Source: Cyanobacteria bacterium UBA11370
GTDB lineage: Bacteria > Cyanobacteriota > Cyanobacteriia > Cyanobacteriales > Coleofasciculaceae
Reading direction: 5' to 3'
Length of the DNA: 6,097 nucleotides
NCBI GenBank assembly: GCA_003486645.1
Contig: DNGI01000231.1
Span: 1-6,097 of the forward strand
The position numbers and the translations under genes were made by a program. Position 1 is the stretch's first letter. Each line of letters opens with the position of its first letter. Shown one piece after another: positions 1 to 5,850 of the stretch. A model generated the notes under the pieces. The model saw only the letters and a program-made list of their open reading frames with translations, was not told the origin of the DNA and searched no databases.

Positions 1-29
1 CTCTCCCCCTCTCCCCTCCCCCACTCCCC
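1..29. repeat. C-rich degenerate heptamer repeat (STRR-like), cut by window edge
   Basis: This is an almost pure C/T tract containing one exact CCCCACT heptamer at 19-25, followed by CCCCA at 26-30. The same unit forms a cleaner tandem array at 5088-5115. Short tandem heptamers of the CCCCA-R-T type are known from filamentous cyanobacteria, and that is the basis of the call. The left end lies outside the window, so copy number cannot be stated. Confidence 0.5.
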
Positions 30-71
30 AAAACTTTTATCCTGGAAAAGGGTGAACAAAGGGATACAAGC

Positions 72-1022
72 ATGACCAGTCATCAAACGCAACCAATCAA
101 AATCGCTGTCGTTGGGGATGTTCACGAGTTGTGGGAGGCGGAGGATGCGATCGCCCTTCATCAGTTAGGGGTTGATCTAGTGCTGTTTGTGGGCGATTTT
201 GGCAATGAGTCGGTAGAGGTGGTGCGACGAATTGCTTCCCTTGACCTTCCCAAAGCTGTGATCATGGGGAATCATGATGCGTGGTACACCGCTTCGGATT
301 GGGGACGAAAAAAATGTCCCTATGATCGCACCCAGGAAAACCGGGTACAGAAGCAGTTAGAGTTGCTGGGGGAGGCACATATCGGGTATGGATATCGGGA
401 TTTTCCAGAACTTCAGCTTTCCGTCGTCGGGAGTCGTCCCTTTAGTTGGGGGGGGATGAGTTGGAAAAATGAGGAGTTTTATCAAGATTGGTACGGGGTT
501 AACAGTTTTGAGGAGTCCGTTGAACGGATTGTCACATCGGCAAAAGCAGCGGCGTATGAAACCATTATTTTTATGGGGCATAATGGACCAACCGGGTTAG
601 GGGATGAACCCGAAGCGCCTTGTGGCAAAGATTGGCAACCCTTGGGAGGAGATCATGGCGATCCAGATTTCGAGGACGCGATCGCCCAAACTCTAGGGTT
701 CGGGAAAACAATTCCGCTAGTGACATTTGGTCATATGCACCATAAGTTGCGTCATACCAAAGAGCGATCGCGGACGATGATTGCGACAAGTCCAGAGGGG
801 ATAGTGTACTTGAATTCAGCCAGTGTACCTCGGATTTTCAATACCGAAACTGACCGATGGCGGAATTTTGCGATCGTTGATTTGGAAGAGGGGGTTGTAT
901 CGGAAATTTCTCTCGTTTGGGTGGGGAGAGACTATACCGTGGTATCTCAGCAGTTGCTGTATCAGCGTCCTGACGGGGTTGAGATGGAACTTGCGGGTCG
1001 GGAGTCGTCATTAGCGCCCTGA
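72..1022 (+). CDS. Calcineurin-like metallophosphoesterase (cyanobacterial/plant TIGR04168-like family)
   Basis: The 316-residue protein carries the full metallophosphoesterase motif series. GDVH (15-18) and GDFGNE (41-46) supply Asp16, His18 and Asp42. GNHDAW (66-71) supplies Asn67 and His68. GHNGPTG (169-175) and GHMHH (220-224) supply His170, His221 and His223. These residues would hold a two-metal centre that hydrolyses a phosphoester; the substrate is not known to me. The overall pattern, with GHNGPTGLG and a long insert between motifs III and IV, matches my memory of a family found in cyanobacteria and plant plastids. No signal peptide or membrane segment is seen, so it is probably cytoplasmic. 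The ATG at 72 follows an AAAGGG at 58-63, a reasonable ribosome-binding site. Three HIP1 octamers (147, 678, 764) lie within the gene. It reads away from the defence operon and is separated from it by a tRNA gene. Confidence 0.9.
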   Translation: MTSHQTQPIKIAVVGDVHELWEAEDAIALHQLGVDLVLFVGDFGNESVEVVRRIASLDLPKAVIMGNHDAWYTASDWGRKKCPYDRTQENRVQKQLELLGEAHIGYGYRDFPELQLSVVGSRPFSWGGMSWKNEEFYQDWYGVNSFEESVERIVTSAKAAAYETIIFMGHNGPTGLGDEPEAPCGKDWQPLGGDHGDPDFEDAIAQTLGFGKTIPLVTFGHMHHKLRHTKERSRTMIATSPEGIVYLNSASVPRIFNTETDRWRNFAIVDLEEGVVSEISLVWVGRDYTVVSQQLLYQRPDGVEMELAGRESSLAP

Positions 1023-1043
1023 GTTGGTATTATAGATAAGCCT

Positions 1044-1130
1044 GGAGAGGTGGCAGAGTGGTCGAATGCGTCTGACTTGAAATCAGATGAACCCGCAAGG
1101 GTTCCGTGGGTTCAAATCCCACCCTCTCCG
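1044..1130 (+). tRNA. tRNA-Ser(UGA)
   Basis: The 87-nt cloverleaf is complete. The acceptor stem GGAGAGG (1044-1050) pairs with CCTCTCC (1123-1129), and G1130 is the discriminator base usual for serine tRNAs. The anticodon stem TCTGA/TCAGA (1071-1075/1083-1087) encloses a seven-base loop with anticodon TGA at 1078-1080. The long class II variable arm pairs GAACCC (1089-1094) with GGGTTC (1099-1104) around a GCAA loop. The T arm is GTGGG/CCCAC with loop TTCAAAT (1106-1122). The 3' CCA is not encoded. It reads UCA and probably other UCN codons. It starts 21 nt behind the phosphoesterase stop, and the AT-rich defence region begins directly downstream. Confidence 0.97.
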
Positions 1131-1200
1131 TTGAGGATTATGAAGTTATTACCAGTTAGCAGTCAATCATGGTGGTTAGACTGTAGAGATACGCGCTTTG

Positions 1201-1231
1201 TTTGGCAGCAAATCTCAAGACTTCTGCCAAA
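1201..1231. terminator. Inverted repeat spanning the end of the defence operon, possible terminator
   Basis: TTTGGCAG (1201-1208) and CTGCCAAA (1224-1231) are perfect 8-bp inverted arms around a 15-nt loop. The structure overlaps the last sense codons and the stop of the minus-strand 127-residue gene and sits between convergent transcripts. A U-tract is missing on the minus side; on the plus side the stem is followed by AT-rich DNA only. It may be a weak or bidirectional terminator, or an mRNA 3'-end-protecting hairpin. Confidence 0.4.
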
Positions 1232-1598
1232 ATATTATTTCTCGAACGACTTCAATCAAAAATACATTATTTCCATATCTATCTCCAAAGTATCCTCTTT
1301 CTTCAATATCATCCCACTCTTCGCCCATACGAATAAATAGATATTTATCCGACTTATCTTCGATATCTAGTTGATCTATAAATCTCTCAATTACAAAAAC
1401 GGCTGCATTTCCAGAAGAGCATTTGATGAACTCCCAGTAATACAGAATATCTCCACTATCGGATTTTACAGTTTGCTTACACTCATTCATCAACTCGGCG
1501 ACACTTTTATCATCGTTATCATATCGCTGAATATAGTCATGAAACTGTTCAGTAATTTCAAATTTAAGAATAAAGGCAACGTCGGAGGTGTATCCCAT
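1215..1598 (-). CDS. Small acidic protein of unknown function, third gene of the McrBC-like operon
   Basis: I do not assign a function to this 127-residue protein. It begins MGYTSDVAF and ends with a FIRMGEEWDDIEERG block (about residues 87-101). I recall this layout, an MGY-S-DV start and a late FIR-GE-D-E-G motif, from small hypothetical proteins of phages and bacteria, but cannot confirm it here. It has about 27 Asp/Glu against 14 Lys/Arg, so it is clearly acidic; there is no signal peptide or membrane span. The ATG lies 5 nt after the stop of the nuclease gene, with no strong Shine-Dalgarno, which suggests translational coupling. Co-expression with a restriction nuclease makes an accessory role plausible, for example inhibitor, specificity partner or DNA mimic. 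That is inference from position and charge only. An inverted repeat covers its stop codon. Confidence 0.8.
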   Translation of the reverse strand: MGYTSDVAFILKFEITEQFHDYIQRYDNDDKSVAELMNECKQTVKSDSGDILYYWEFIKCSSGNAAVFVIERFIDQLDIEDKSDKYLFIRMGEEWDDIEERGYFGDRYGNNVFLIEVVREIIFWQKS

Positions 1599-1603
1599 TT
1601 TGT

Positions 1604-2866
1604 CTATCTTGAAACTGGCTCGATAATCTTCTTTTGAAAGAAAGCCTGATAAGCCTCTCTATCTAAAATTACAATAATATCATTGTCGTTGTTAGTTCCG
1701 ACAAGTTTTTTCCACACAACAAGGAGGGCTTGAGGCCTATTGGCTGATTCAAAACAATTTTCAAAATCTTTCAAATATCCTAAAACTTTGTAAAGGCTTT
1801 CTCCTATATAGAGATGATTAGATGTACGCTTAACTTCTACGAGCTTTAACTCATTTTTATCACTGTTAATTTCAATCAAAATATCAGGCCTCCGCAAGCG
1901 GACATTAATATTATATTGACGCATTATTCGCGTATAAATGCTAGTCTTAGCCAAAGAAATAGGCATTGTTTGGTAGTAGATTTTTACAGTATTATCACGA
2001 TACCTGTATTGTGCTACTGCACCTTGAGTATAACCAATAAGTTTTAAATTTTCTCTAATCCAGCCTGAATCCTCAAGGCTAACCATTGTCATAAATAAAA
2101 TATATACTTCATAGAGTGTATCTCGACTCAAAGGTTTTAAAACACCTTGATAAAAGCAGTCTCGCAGAATCTCTTGTTCTTCTTGAATAAATAACTTAGA
2201 ATACAGTATTAAACCCTTGTAAATAGTTTTAAAATGATAATTCCGCGCACAACGTACTTTTTGAAGCATTCTATCGGTAATTTTTTGAGGAAGTGGAATA
2301 TCACGTAAACAGGTAGTTTTGAGGAATTTATGAGTTAAGTAATATAACAAACGAACTTCTTCTTTCCATTTTTTTCGTGGTTCATAAGAGACTATTTCTG
2401 CTGTATCTGGAATATTGCCCAATACTTCAACACACAACGCATTAATTTGAGTTAGTAGATACTTAAGTGCCTGAACTTCAGGAAGATTATGAGTTTTGAG
2501 AGCTACCCGTGTCGCAAACACTGTTGGGTTACTATAACCTGCTGTTAATCTTCGTTTTAAGGTCATATTCCAATCAACATTACCTCGAACAGAACCTTTC
2601 ATTTCGGTTATCATTCGGTCAGTTGACTGTGCCAAATTCCGCAAAAGTTGTGGACTGCATTCTTTTACGCTTTTTTGGATAGATTCAGATAGGAGAAAGT
2701 AGACAAGCTGTAAAAGCCGTAAGTCTTTGTAATTCAGTTGGGTTAGGTTACTAATAATTTGCTTTGGCTGGTGGATAGCAGCATTTTCCTGAACAAAAAG
2801 CCATAGATAGTTTTCAACAAAGCTCAATACTTCGTTATAATCTTGATCTGTCCAGCAATCTCCCAT
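1604..2866 (-). CDS. McrC-like PD-(D/E)xK nuclease of a type IV restriction system
   Basis: This 420-residue protein has a C-terminal PD-(D/E)xK core. RRPDILIEI (325-333) supplies Asp328 and LVEVK (342-346) supplies Glu344 and Lys346. A helix with YKVLGYL (359-365) follows, in the usual place of the supporting Tyr/Gln helix. In the middle, GNVDW-MTLKRR (95-106) and HNLPEVQALKYLL (126-138) resemble the G-x-(I/V)-D-x-x-x-T and D-x-P-E-N-x-x-L-K-x-x-L signatures of McrC/DUF2357-type proteins. The first 90 residues look helical and I do not recognise them. McrC proteins cut DNA when driven by a McrB ring. The gene starts 21 nt behind the McrB-like gene and ends 5 nt before the acidic protein gene. 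All core catalytic residues are present. The exact subfamily is uncertain; the nuclease call is firm. Confidence 0.85.
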   Translation of the reverse strand: MGDCWTDQDYNEVLSFVENYLWLFVQENAAIHQPKQIISNLTQLNYKDLRLLQLVYFLLSESIQKSVKECSPQLLRNLAQSTDRMITEMKGSVRGNVDWNMTLKRRLTAGYSNPTVFATRVALKTHNLPEVQALKYLLTQINALCVEVLGNIPDTAEIVSYEPRKKWKEEVRLLYYLTHKFLKTTCLRDIPLPQKITDRMLQKVRCARNYHFKTIYKGLILYSKLFIQEEQEILRDCFYQGVLKPLSRDTLYEVYILFMTMVSLEDSGWIRENLKLIGYTQGAVAQYRYRDNTVKIYYQTMPISLAKTSIYTRIMRQYNINVRLRRPDILIEINSDKNELKLVEVKRTSNHLYIGESLYKVLGYLKDFENCFESANRPQALLVVWKKLVGTNNDNDIIVILDREAYQAFFQKKIIEPVSR

Positions 2867-2887
2867 TGTTTATATCCGCTCACTCAA

Positions 2888-4249
2888 TTACCACGCATTT
2901 GGTTCTATTTCAAATAATTCTGTTAAATACTGTTTGATTTGTTCCTGGATTAATTCATTACCAAAATCACTAGCTGATTGATTAATAAAGCCTACAACTT
3001 CTTCTACAGACAAGCCCTCAAATTGAGGTAAAACATAGGCAATAAAGCTTTCAAAAAACGCGTCTTCGCTAGCCCTCTCTTGTATATAGTTCAAAATATC
3101 AATAAGGATAGCTGCACCTAACTTTCGGGGTGCATTTTTTAGCAATCGCTTAATCTTGTCAGCATCAACAACATTCAAATGGCCATCCTGCACTCGACCA
3201 TCAATGATGTTATGTAACTGCGAGTCTGAGGGATTATTAATGTGAACAAATCCGAAGCGGCGCATAAAAGCATAAGATAAGGAAAAAAGAGAATTTTTAT
3301 CAAAAGTATTCATTGTGCCAAGAATGCGCCAGTTGTCACCCACACAGTACGTTGCTGATTGCTCATCATAGTAACTGATCAAGTCCTTTGCATGACATAT
3401 CTTAATCGGTTGTCCGTGCTGGTTCAAGAAAGGTAATTCAACTTCATGACCAGAGAGAACGGTCAGGAACTGTCCAAAAGATTTATCGACATCAGCACGG
3501 TTAATTTCGTCTATAATCAACCATTTATTTTCCTTAATAGCACGTAGTACAATACCAGGAGTGAAAACTAACTCTCTATCAATCTGTGGCATATAGCCAC
3601 CAATGGTATCGAATGTTGTCCAGTCAGATGTTGCTGTTGTAAGAATATAACCGTCTATAAATTTAGTTTTAACGGCTTGCTTACTTACATTGATAGCAAT
3701 AGTGGTTTTGCCAGTACCAGGTTGTCCGGTCAAAAGTAGATGACGATTTGCATTGATGATGGTAATAATCTGATGGATAGGTGTATCTTCAATTAAAAGC
3801 TGTCCTTTAATGGAGTCCAATGATTCAGGACTAAAATTCCCAGTATTTTTATCTGTAAATTCTTCAGAAGTTTTAGATTTATCTGATTCAGGATTTGATG
3901 ATTTTGTTTCACAAATATAATCATTGATATTAAAACTATTTTTGAAAGTGTCCCATTCCGAGCGAACACGTTGCCGTCCTTTTTCTGTGATTTTCCAAAC
4001 ACCCCGTTTTGAACCATCCATTTCGCCTTGTTCACGCAACTTAGTTGCTACCCAGGCTAAATCATAACGCCATTTGTCACGACCACGAACGGGGTCATAC
4101 TCCATACTCATACCAGCGAAACCCATTGTTTCGGCAACAGTGTCATATAACTTTTCGCCCAGTTTGACTGATCCGCCAAGTGCTAAAAGGCTTTTGAGTA
4201 AAGGAAGTTCATATTCTGTTCGAGGAATCCCTGTTACTTCTAAAGACAT
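2888..4249 (-). CDS. McrB-like AAA+ NTPase with N-terminal Mrr-type winged helix
   Basis: This is a 453-residue, two-part protein. Residues about 6-96 match the Mrr N-terminal winged helix: IP-x-TEYELPLLKSLLALGG at the start, then DLAWVATKLREQGEM and KRGVWKITEKGR (81-92). A polar Ser/Asp/Lys linker (about 110-150) leads to a McrB-type AAA+ domain. Its Walker A is GQPGTGKT (175-182, Lys181), Walker B is WLIIDEINRAD (243-253, Asp247/Glu248), and the McrB-like sensor loop is GTMNTFDKNSLF (311-322). The AFMRRF segment (327-332) holds a likely arginine finger. E. coli McrB has a different, 5-methylcytosine-reading N-terminus, so this version probably senses another DNA feature. The MNTxD loop suggests GTP use as in McrB, but ATP cannot be excluded. 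It is first in the operon; the ATG lies just ahead of the Mrr fold and has no clear ribosome-binding site. Confidence 0.9.
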   Translation of the reverse strand: MSLEVTGIPRTEYELPLLKSLLALGGSVKLGEKLYDTVAETMGFAGMSMEYDPVRGRDKWRYDLAWVATKLREQGEMDGSKRGVWKITEKGRQRVRSEWDTFKNSFNINDYICETKSSNPESDKSKTSEEFTDKNTGNFSPESLDSIKGQLLIEDTPIHQIITIINANRHLLLTGQPGTGKTTIAINVSKQAVKTKFIDGYILTTATSDWTTFDTIGGYMPQIDRELVFTPGIVLRAIKENKWLIIDEINRADVDKSFGQFLTVLSGHEVELPFLNQHGQPIKICHAKDLISYYDEQSATYCVGDNWRILGTMNTFDKNSLFSLSYAFMRRFGFVHINNPSDSQLHNIIDGRVQDGHLNVVDADKIKRLLKNAPRKLGAAILIDILNYIQERASEDAFFESFIAYVLPQFEGLSVEEVVGFINQSASDFGNELIQEQIKQYLTELFEIEPNAW

Positions 4250-4337
4250 AAAACTAATTGAAGGTTAATCTCATCGTAATATGTAATATGTGCGATCATC
4301 ACTTCTATTTTTACTTCATCCTAAATATAAGTAAGAT

Positions 4338-4349
4338 AACTCATGAGTT
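4338..4349. promoter_or_regulatory. Perfect 12-bp palindrome upstream of the McrB-like gene
   Basis: AACTCATGAGTT is a perfect palindrome, flanked by AAGTAA (4329-4334) and TTACTT (4351-4356), which are also inverted with a small offset. It lies about 90 bp upstream of the McrB-like start and about 30 bp beyond the stop of the first HTH gene, in the 131-bp gap where an operon promoter would be expected. I see no convincing -35/-10 pair beside it. An operator is the simplest reading; a weak hairpin behind the HTH gene is the alternative. Confidence 0.35.
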
Positions 4350-4380
4350 TTTACTTGGACAGCAATACTTATCTCTAATA

Positions 4381-4620
4381 TCAATCCTCATCCTTAATCA
4401 AATCCCCAAGATATAATTCAACGAATTTCTCTGCTGCTGCTGGTTCAATTCCCTGAAGCGCCTTGACAATATCTCTAACCGTTTCCGCAGTAGGATCACG
4501 AATTTCATGAACCCAGCGATAAACACTACCGCGTTCAAGTCCTAAAGCAACTGCCAATTTATTCTGACTGATGCCGTAAGTTTCCAAAGCTTGCCTAAGA
4601 GCTTCCCCTGCTTTTCCCAT
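4381..4620 (-). CDS. Xre/Cro-type helix-turn-helix regulator, copy 1
   Basis: This 79-residue protein is almost entirely a Cro/C1-type helix-turn-helix domain. Residues 18-29 (SQNKLAVALGLE) form the positioning helix and turn, and GSVYRWVHEIR (31-41) forms the recognition helix. DPTAETVRDIVKAL (42-55) is the usual fourth-helix signature. A short acidic tail follows, with no ligand domain. It is about 75% identical (59 of 79 positions by hand alignment) to the neighbouring copy at 4700-4945. It lies 131 bp upstream of the McrB-like gene on the same strand and starts 79 bp downstream of copy 2. A 24-bp inverted repeat just ahead of its ATG (4633-4656) suggests autoregulation. It may be a controller of the restriction operon, or an independent regulator. 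Antitoxin is less likely because no toxin gene is adjacent. Confidence 0.9.
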   Translation of the reverse strand: MGKAGEALRQALETYGISQNKLAVALGLERGSVYRWVHEIRDPTAETVRDIVKALQGIEPAAAEKFVELYLGDLIKDED

Positions 4621-4632
4621 GTCTCTTAACCT

Positions 4633-4656
4633 ATCAAAACTTTGAACAGTTTTGAT
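4633..4656. promoter_or_regulatory. Inverted repeat ahead of HTH copy 1, candidate operator
   Basis: ATCAAAACT (4633-4641) and AGTTTTGAT (4648-4656) are perfect 9-bp arms separated by TTGAAC. The element lies 12 bp upstream of the ATG at 4620, between the two HTH genes. On the minus strand no T-run follows the stem, so a terminator for copy 2 is unlikely. Position and symmetry fit a dimeric repressor site that would block transcription or translation of copy 1. Confidence 0.6.
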
Positions 4657-4699
4657 CTAACCCAGGAAAATATGAGGGTTACAGCCGATGGTTTTAATC

Positions 4700-4945
4700 T
4701 CACTCCTCCTTCTCATCCTCAATCAAATCCCCAAGATACAATTCAATAAACTTCTTCGCTGCATCCCGATTAATTCCCTTAAGAGCTTTCACAATATCAG
4801 CAACCGTTTCAGCAGTAGGATCGGTTCGCTCGTGAAACCAACGATTCACAACGGTTCGCTCAATACCCAAAGCGACCGCCAACTTATTCTGGCTAATACT
4901 GTAGGTTTCTAAAGCTTGCTTAAGGGCTTGCCCTGCTCTTCCCAT
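4700..4945 (-). CDS. Xre/Cro-type helix-turn-helix regulator, copy 2
   Basis: This 81-residue paralogue of the next gene shares the single Cro/C1-type domain. The positioning helix SQNKLAVALGIE is nearly unchanged, but the recognition helix reads TVVNRWFHERT (31-41), differing at 6 of 11 positions from copy 1. DPTAETVADIVKAL follows, then a slightly longer acidic tail. I place the start at the ATG at 4945 because MGRAGQALKQALETY aligns with MGKAGEALRQALETY of copy 1. An in-frame GTG at 4975 would add ten residues with no counterpart. AGAGG sits immediately before the ATG, too close for an ideal ribosome-binding site, so the GTG remains possible. Nucleotide similarity to copy 1 is high, for example in the coding of GDLI near both 3' ends, so the duplication looks fairly recent. 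Confidence 0.88.
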   Translation of the reverse strand: MGRAGQALKQALETYSISQNKLAVALGIERTVVNRWFHERTDPTAETVADIVKALKGINRDAAKKFIELYLGDLIEDEKEE

Positions 4946-5004
4946 GCCTCTGTTTGTGAAGCGTGTCTCTTGCACAATCCTGTCAGAGGAACTTGATCCC
5001 GTAA

Positions 5005-5049
5005 ATGTGAATTTATTTGTTCACATCCTGTACGATATTAATGTGAACA
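5005..5049. promoter_or_regulatory. Cluster of three ATGTGAA-type half-sites ahead of HTH copy 2
   Basis: ATGTGAA (5005-5011), its inverse TGTTCACAT (5018-5026) and ATGTGAACA (5041-5049) alternate in orientation within 45 bp. The last two are perfect 9-bp inverted arms 14 bp apart. The cluster lies 60-104 bp upstream of the ATG of HTH copy 2, where promoter and operators would be. The core TGAACA also occurs inside the inverted repeat ahead of HTH copy 1 (4643-4648). The TGTGA...TCACA arrangement of the first pair also resembles a CRP-type site, which is an alternative. Confidence 0.5.
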
Positions 5050-5087
5050 TGATGATAGACATCGCTCGACAGGAATTAAGAAATCTT

Positions 5088-5121
5088 CCCCACTCCCCAC
5101 TCCCTACTCCCCACTCCCCCC
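5088..5121. repeat. Tandem CCCCACT heptamer array (STRR-like)
   Basis: Four adjacent heptamers are visible: CCCCACT (5088-5094), CCCCACT (5095-5101), CCCTACT (5102-5108) and CCCCACT (5109-5115), then six C. This is the style of short tandem repeat known from filamentous cyanobacteria. The array overlaps the 3' end of the DUF429 gene: in the variant third copy the C-to-T change creates the TAG stop on the minus strand. Confidence 0.85.
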
Positions 5122-5850
5122 ATTAGGTGCAGGAACAACAATATAACCCGTCGTTGCATCGCCGAGTACCCAGTTGCGTTCCAGTCCCCAGTACCACCAA
5201 TAGGCAGCAACGTAGGCGCAGATTAGGCTATCGAGTTGGTCTTCGAGAGTTTTGAGGGCAATACCTGTAAGTTGGGATGAGGGAATGGGTTTTAGGGTTT
5301 GGGAACAGTCGAGTTTTGGTTCTAAAGTCGGTAAGATTTCTAGTATTAATTGGTGGAGTTTGAGGAGTTCGGATTGGCGTTCTGATAGTTTGCCTTTTTT
5401 ATATTTTAGGATGCGATCGAGGTTAAATAAGTTGACAATTGCGGGATGAGGAAAGACTTCGATTTGATACCGTCCTAGAGTTTTGGGTGTCAGGGTTGGG
5501 GCGTGGCTAAATCCTTTCGCTTCTAAGCTTAATCCAAATTCTATTGTACGTTGGGCGAAGGGGCGTTTGAGATTGGCAGGATAACATCCGGCGTGATAGC
5601 GATGAAAGTGTTTATGAGTCAGTTTATCGGGGAGGCGCATTCCGGTATGATTTGGGATCAGAGTTGGCGCGTCTACGGCGATCAGTGCGGGTTGATTGGA
5701 GGATGTCCAATCGTCGATCCAATTGAGGATATCTGTTGTGGTTTGTTTGCGGTCTAGATCTAATAAATTTAGGTGTTTGGTTGTCCAATTTAGACAGCAT
5801 AAACCACTTGCGCCTGATGTCCAACCGAGGTCGATTCCGATGAATTTCAT
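5104..5850 (-). CDS. DUF429-family protein, predicted RNase H-fold nuclease
   Basis: This 248-residue protein opens with MKFIGIDLGW (Asp7), the first strand of an RNase H/actin-like fold. LIAVDAPTLIPN (57-67, Asp60), the family motif EVFPHPAIV (131-139, Glu131) and LEDQLDSLICAYVAAY (202-217, Asp204/Asp207) follow. This order of acidic residues fits DUF429, a family predicted to be RNase H-like; substrate and pathway are unknown to me. A conserved RLPD segment with many His residues (72-86) lies between the second and third motifs. No signal peptide or transmembrane segment is seen. The ATG at 5850 sits directly ahead of the first core strand, with no clear ribosome-binding site. The last residues, NGGSGE, and the TAG stop are encoded by the heptamer repeat, so the original C-terminus may have been replaced. 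It is followed after about 160 bp by the HTH genes on the same strand, and no functional link to them is evident. Confidence 0.88.
   Translation of the reverse strand: MKFIGIDLGWTSGASGLCCLNWTTKHLNLLDLDRKQTTTDILNWIDDWTSSNQPALIAVDAPTLIPNHTGMRLPDKLTHKHFHRYHAGCYPANLKRPFAQRTIEFGLSLEAKGFSHAPTLTPKTLGRYQIEVFPHPAIVNLFNLDRILKYKKGKLSERQSELLKLHQLILEILPTLEPKLDCSQTLKPIPSSQLTGIALKTLEDQLDSLICAYVAAYWWYWGLERNWVLGDATTGYIVVPAPNGGSGE

Noticed and set aside
1131..1214. Attachment-site copy of the tRNA-Ser 3' end
   Set aside because: I found no second copy of the tRNA 3' end in the window and no integrase gene.
1050..1340. Plus-strand 96-residue reading frame starting MAEWSNASDLKSDEP
   Set aside because: Its first part is the translation of tRNA-Ser, a common false call, and the rest is antisense to the acidic protein gene.
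3793..4035. Minus-strand 80-residue frame inside the McrB-like gene
   Set aside because: It is a shifted reading of the same strand over the polar linker and the end of the winged helix; the AAA+ frame has clear motifs here.
4688..4912. Plus-strand 74-residue frame opposite HTH copy 2
   Set aside because: It is the antisense of a well-supported helix-turn-helix gene and has no recognisable motif.
5088..5121. CRISPR-like array
   Set aside because: The units are adjacent 7-mers with no spacers, so this is a simple tandem repeat.
4944..5126. Plus-strand 60-residue frame ending in a Pro/His/Ser repeat (SPLPTPHSPH)
   Set aside because: Its tail is just the CCCCACT array translated, and the rest covers the HTH copy 2 upstream region; no ribosome-binding site or family resemblance.
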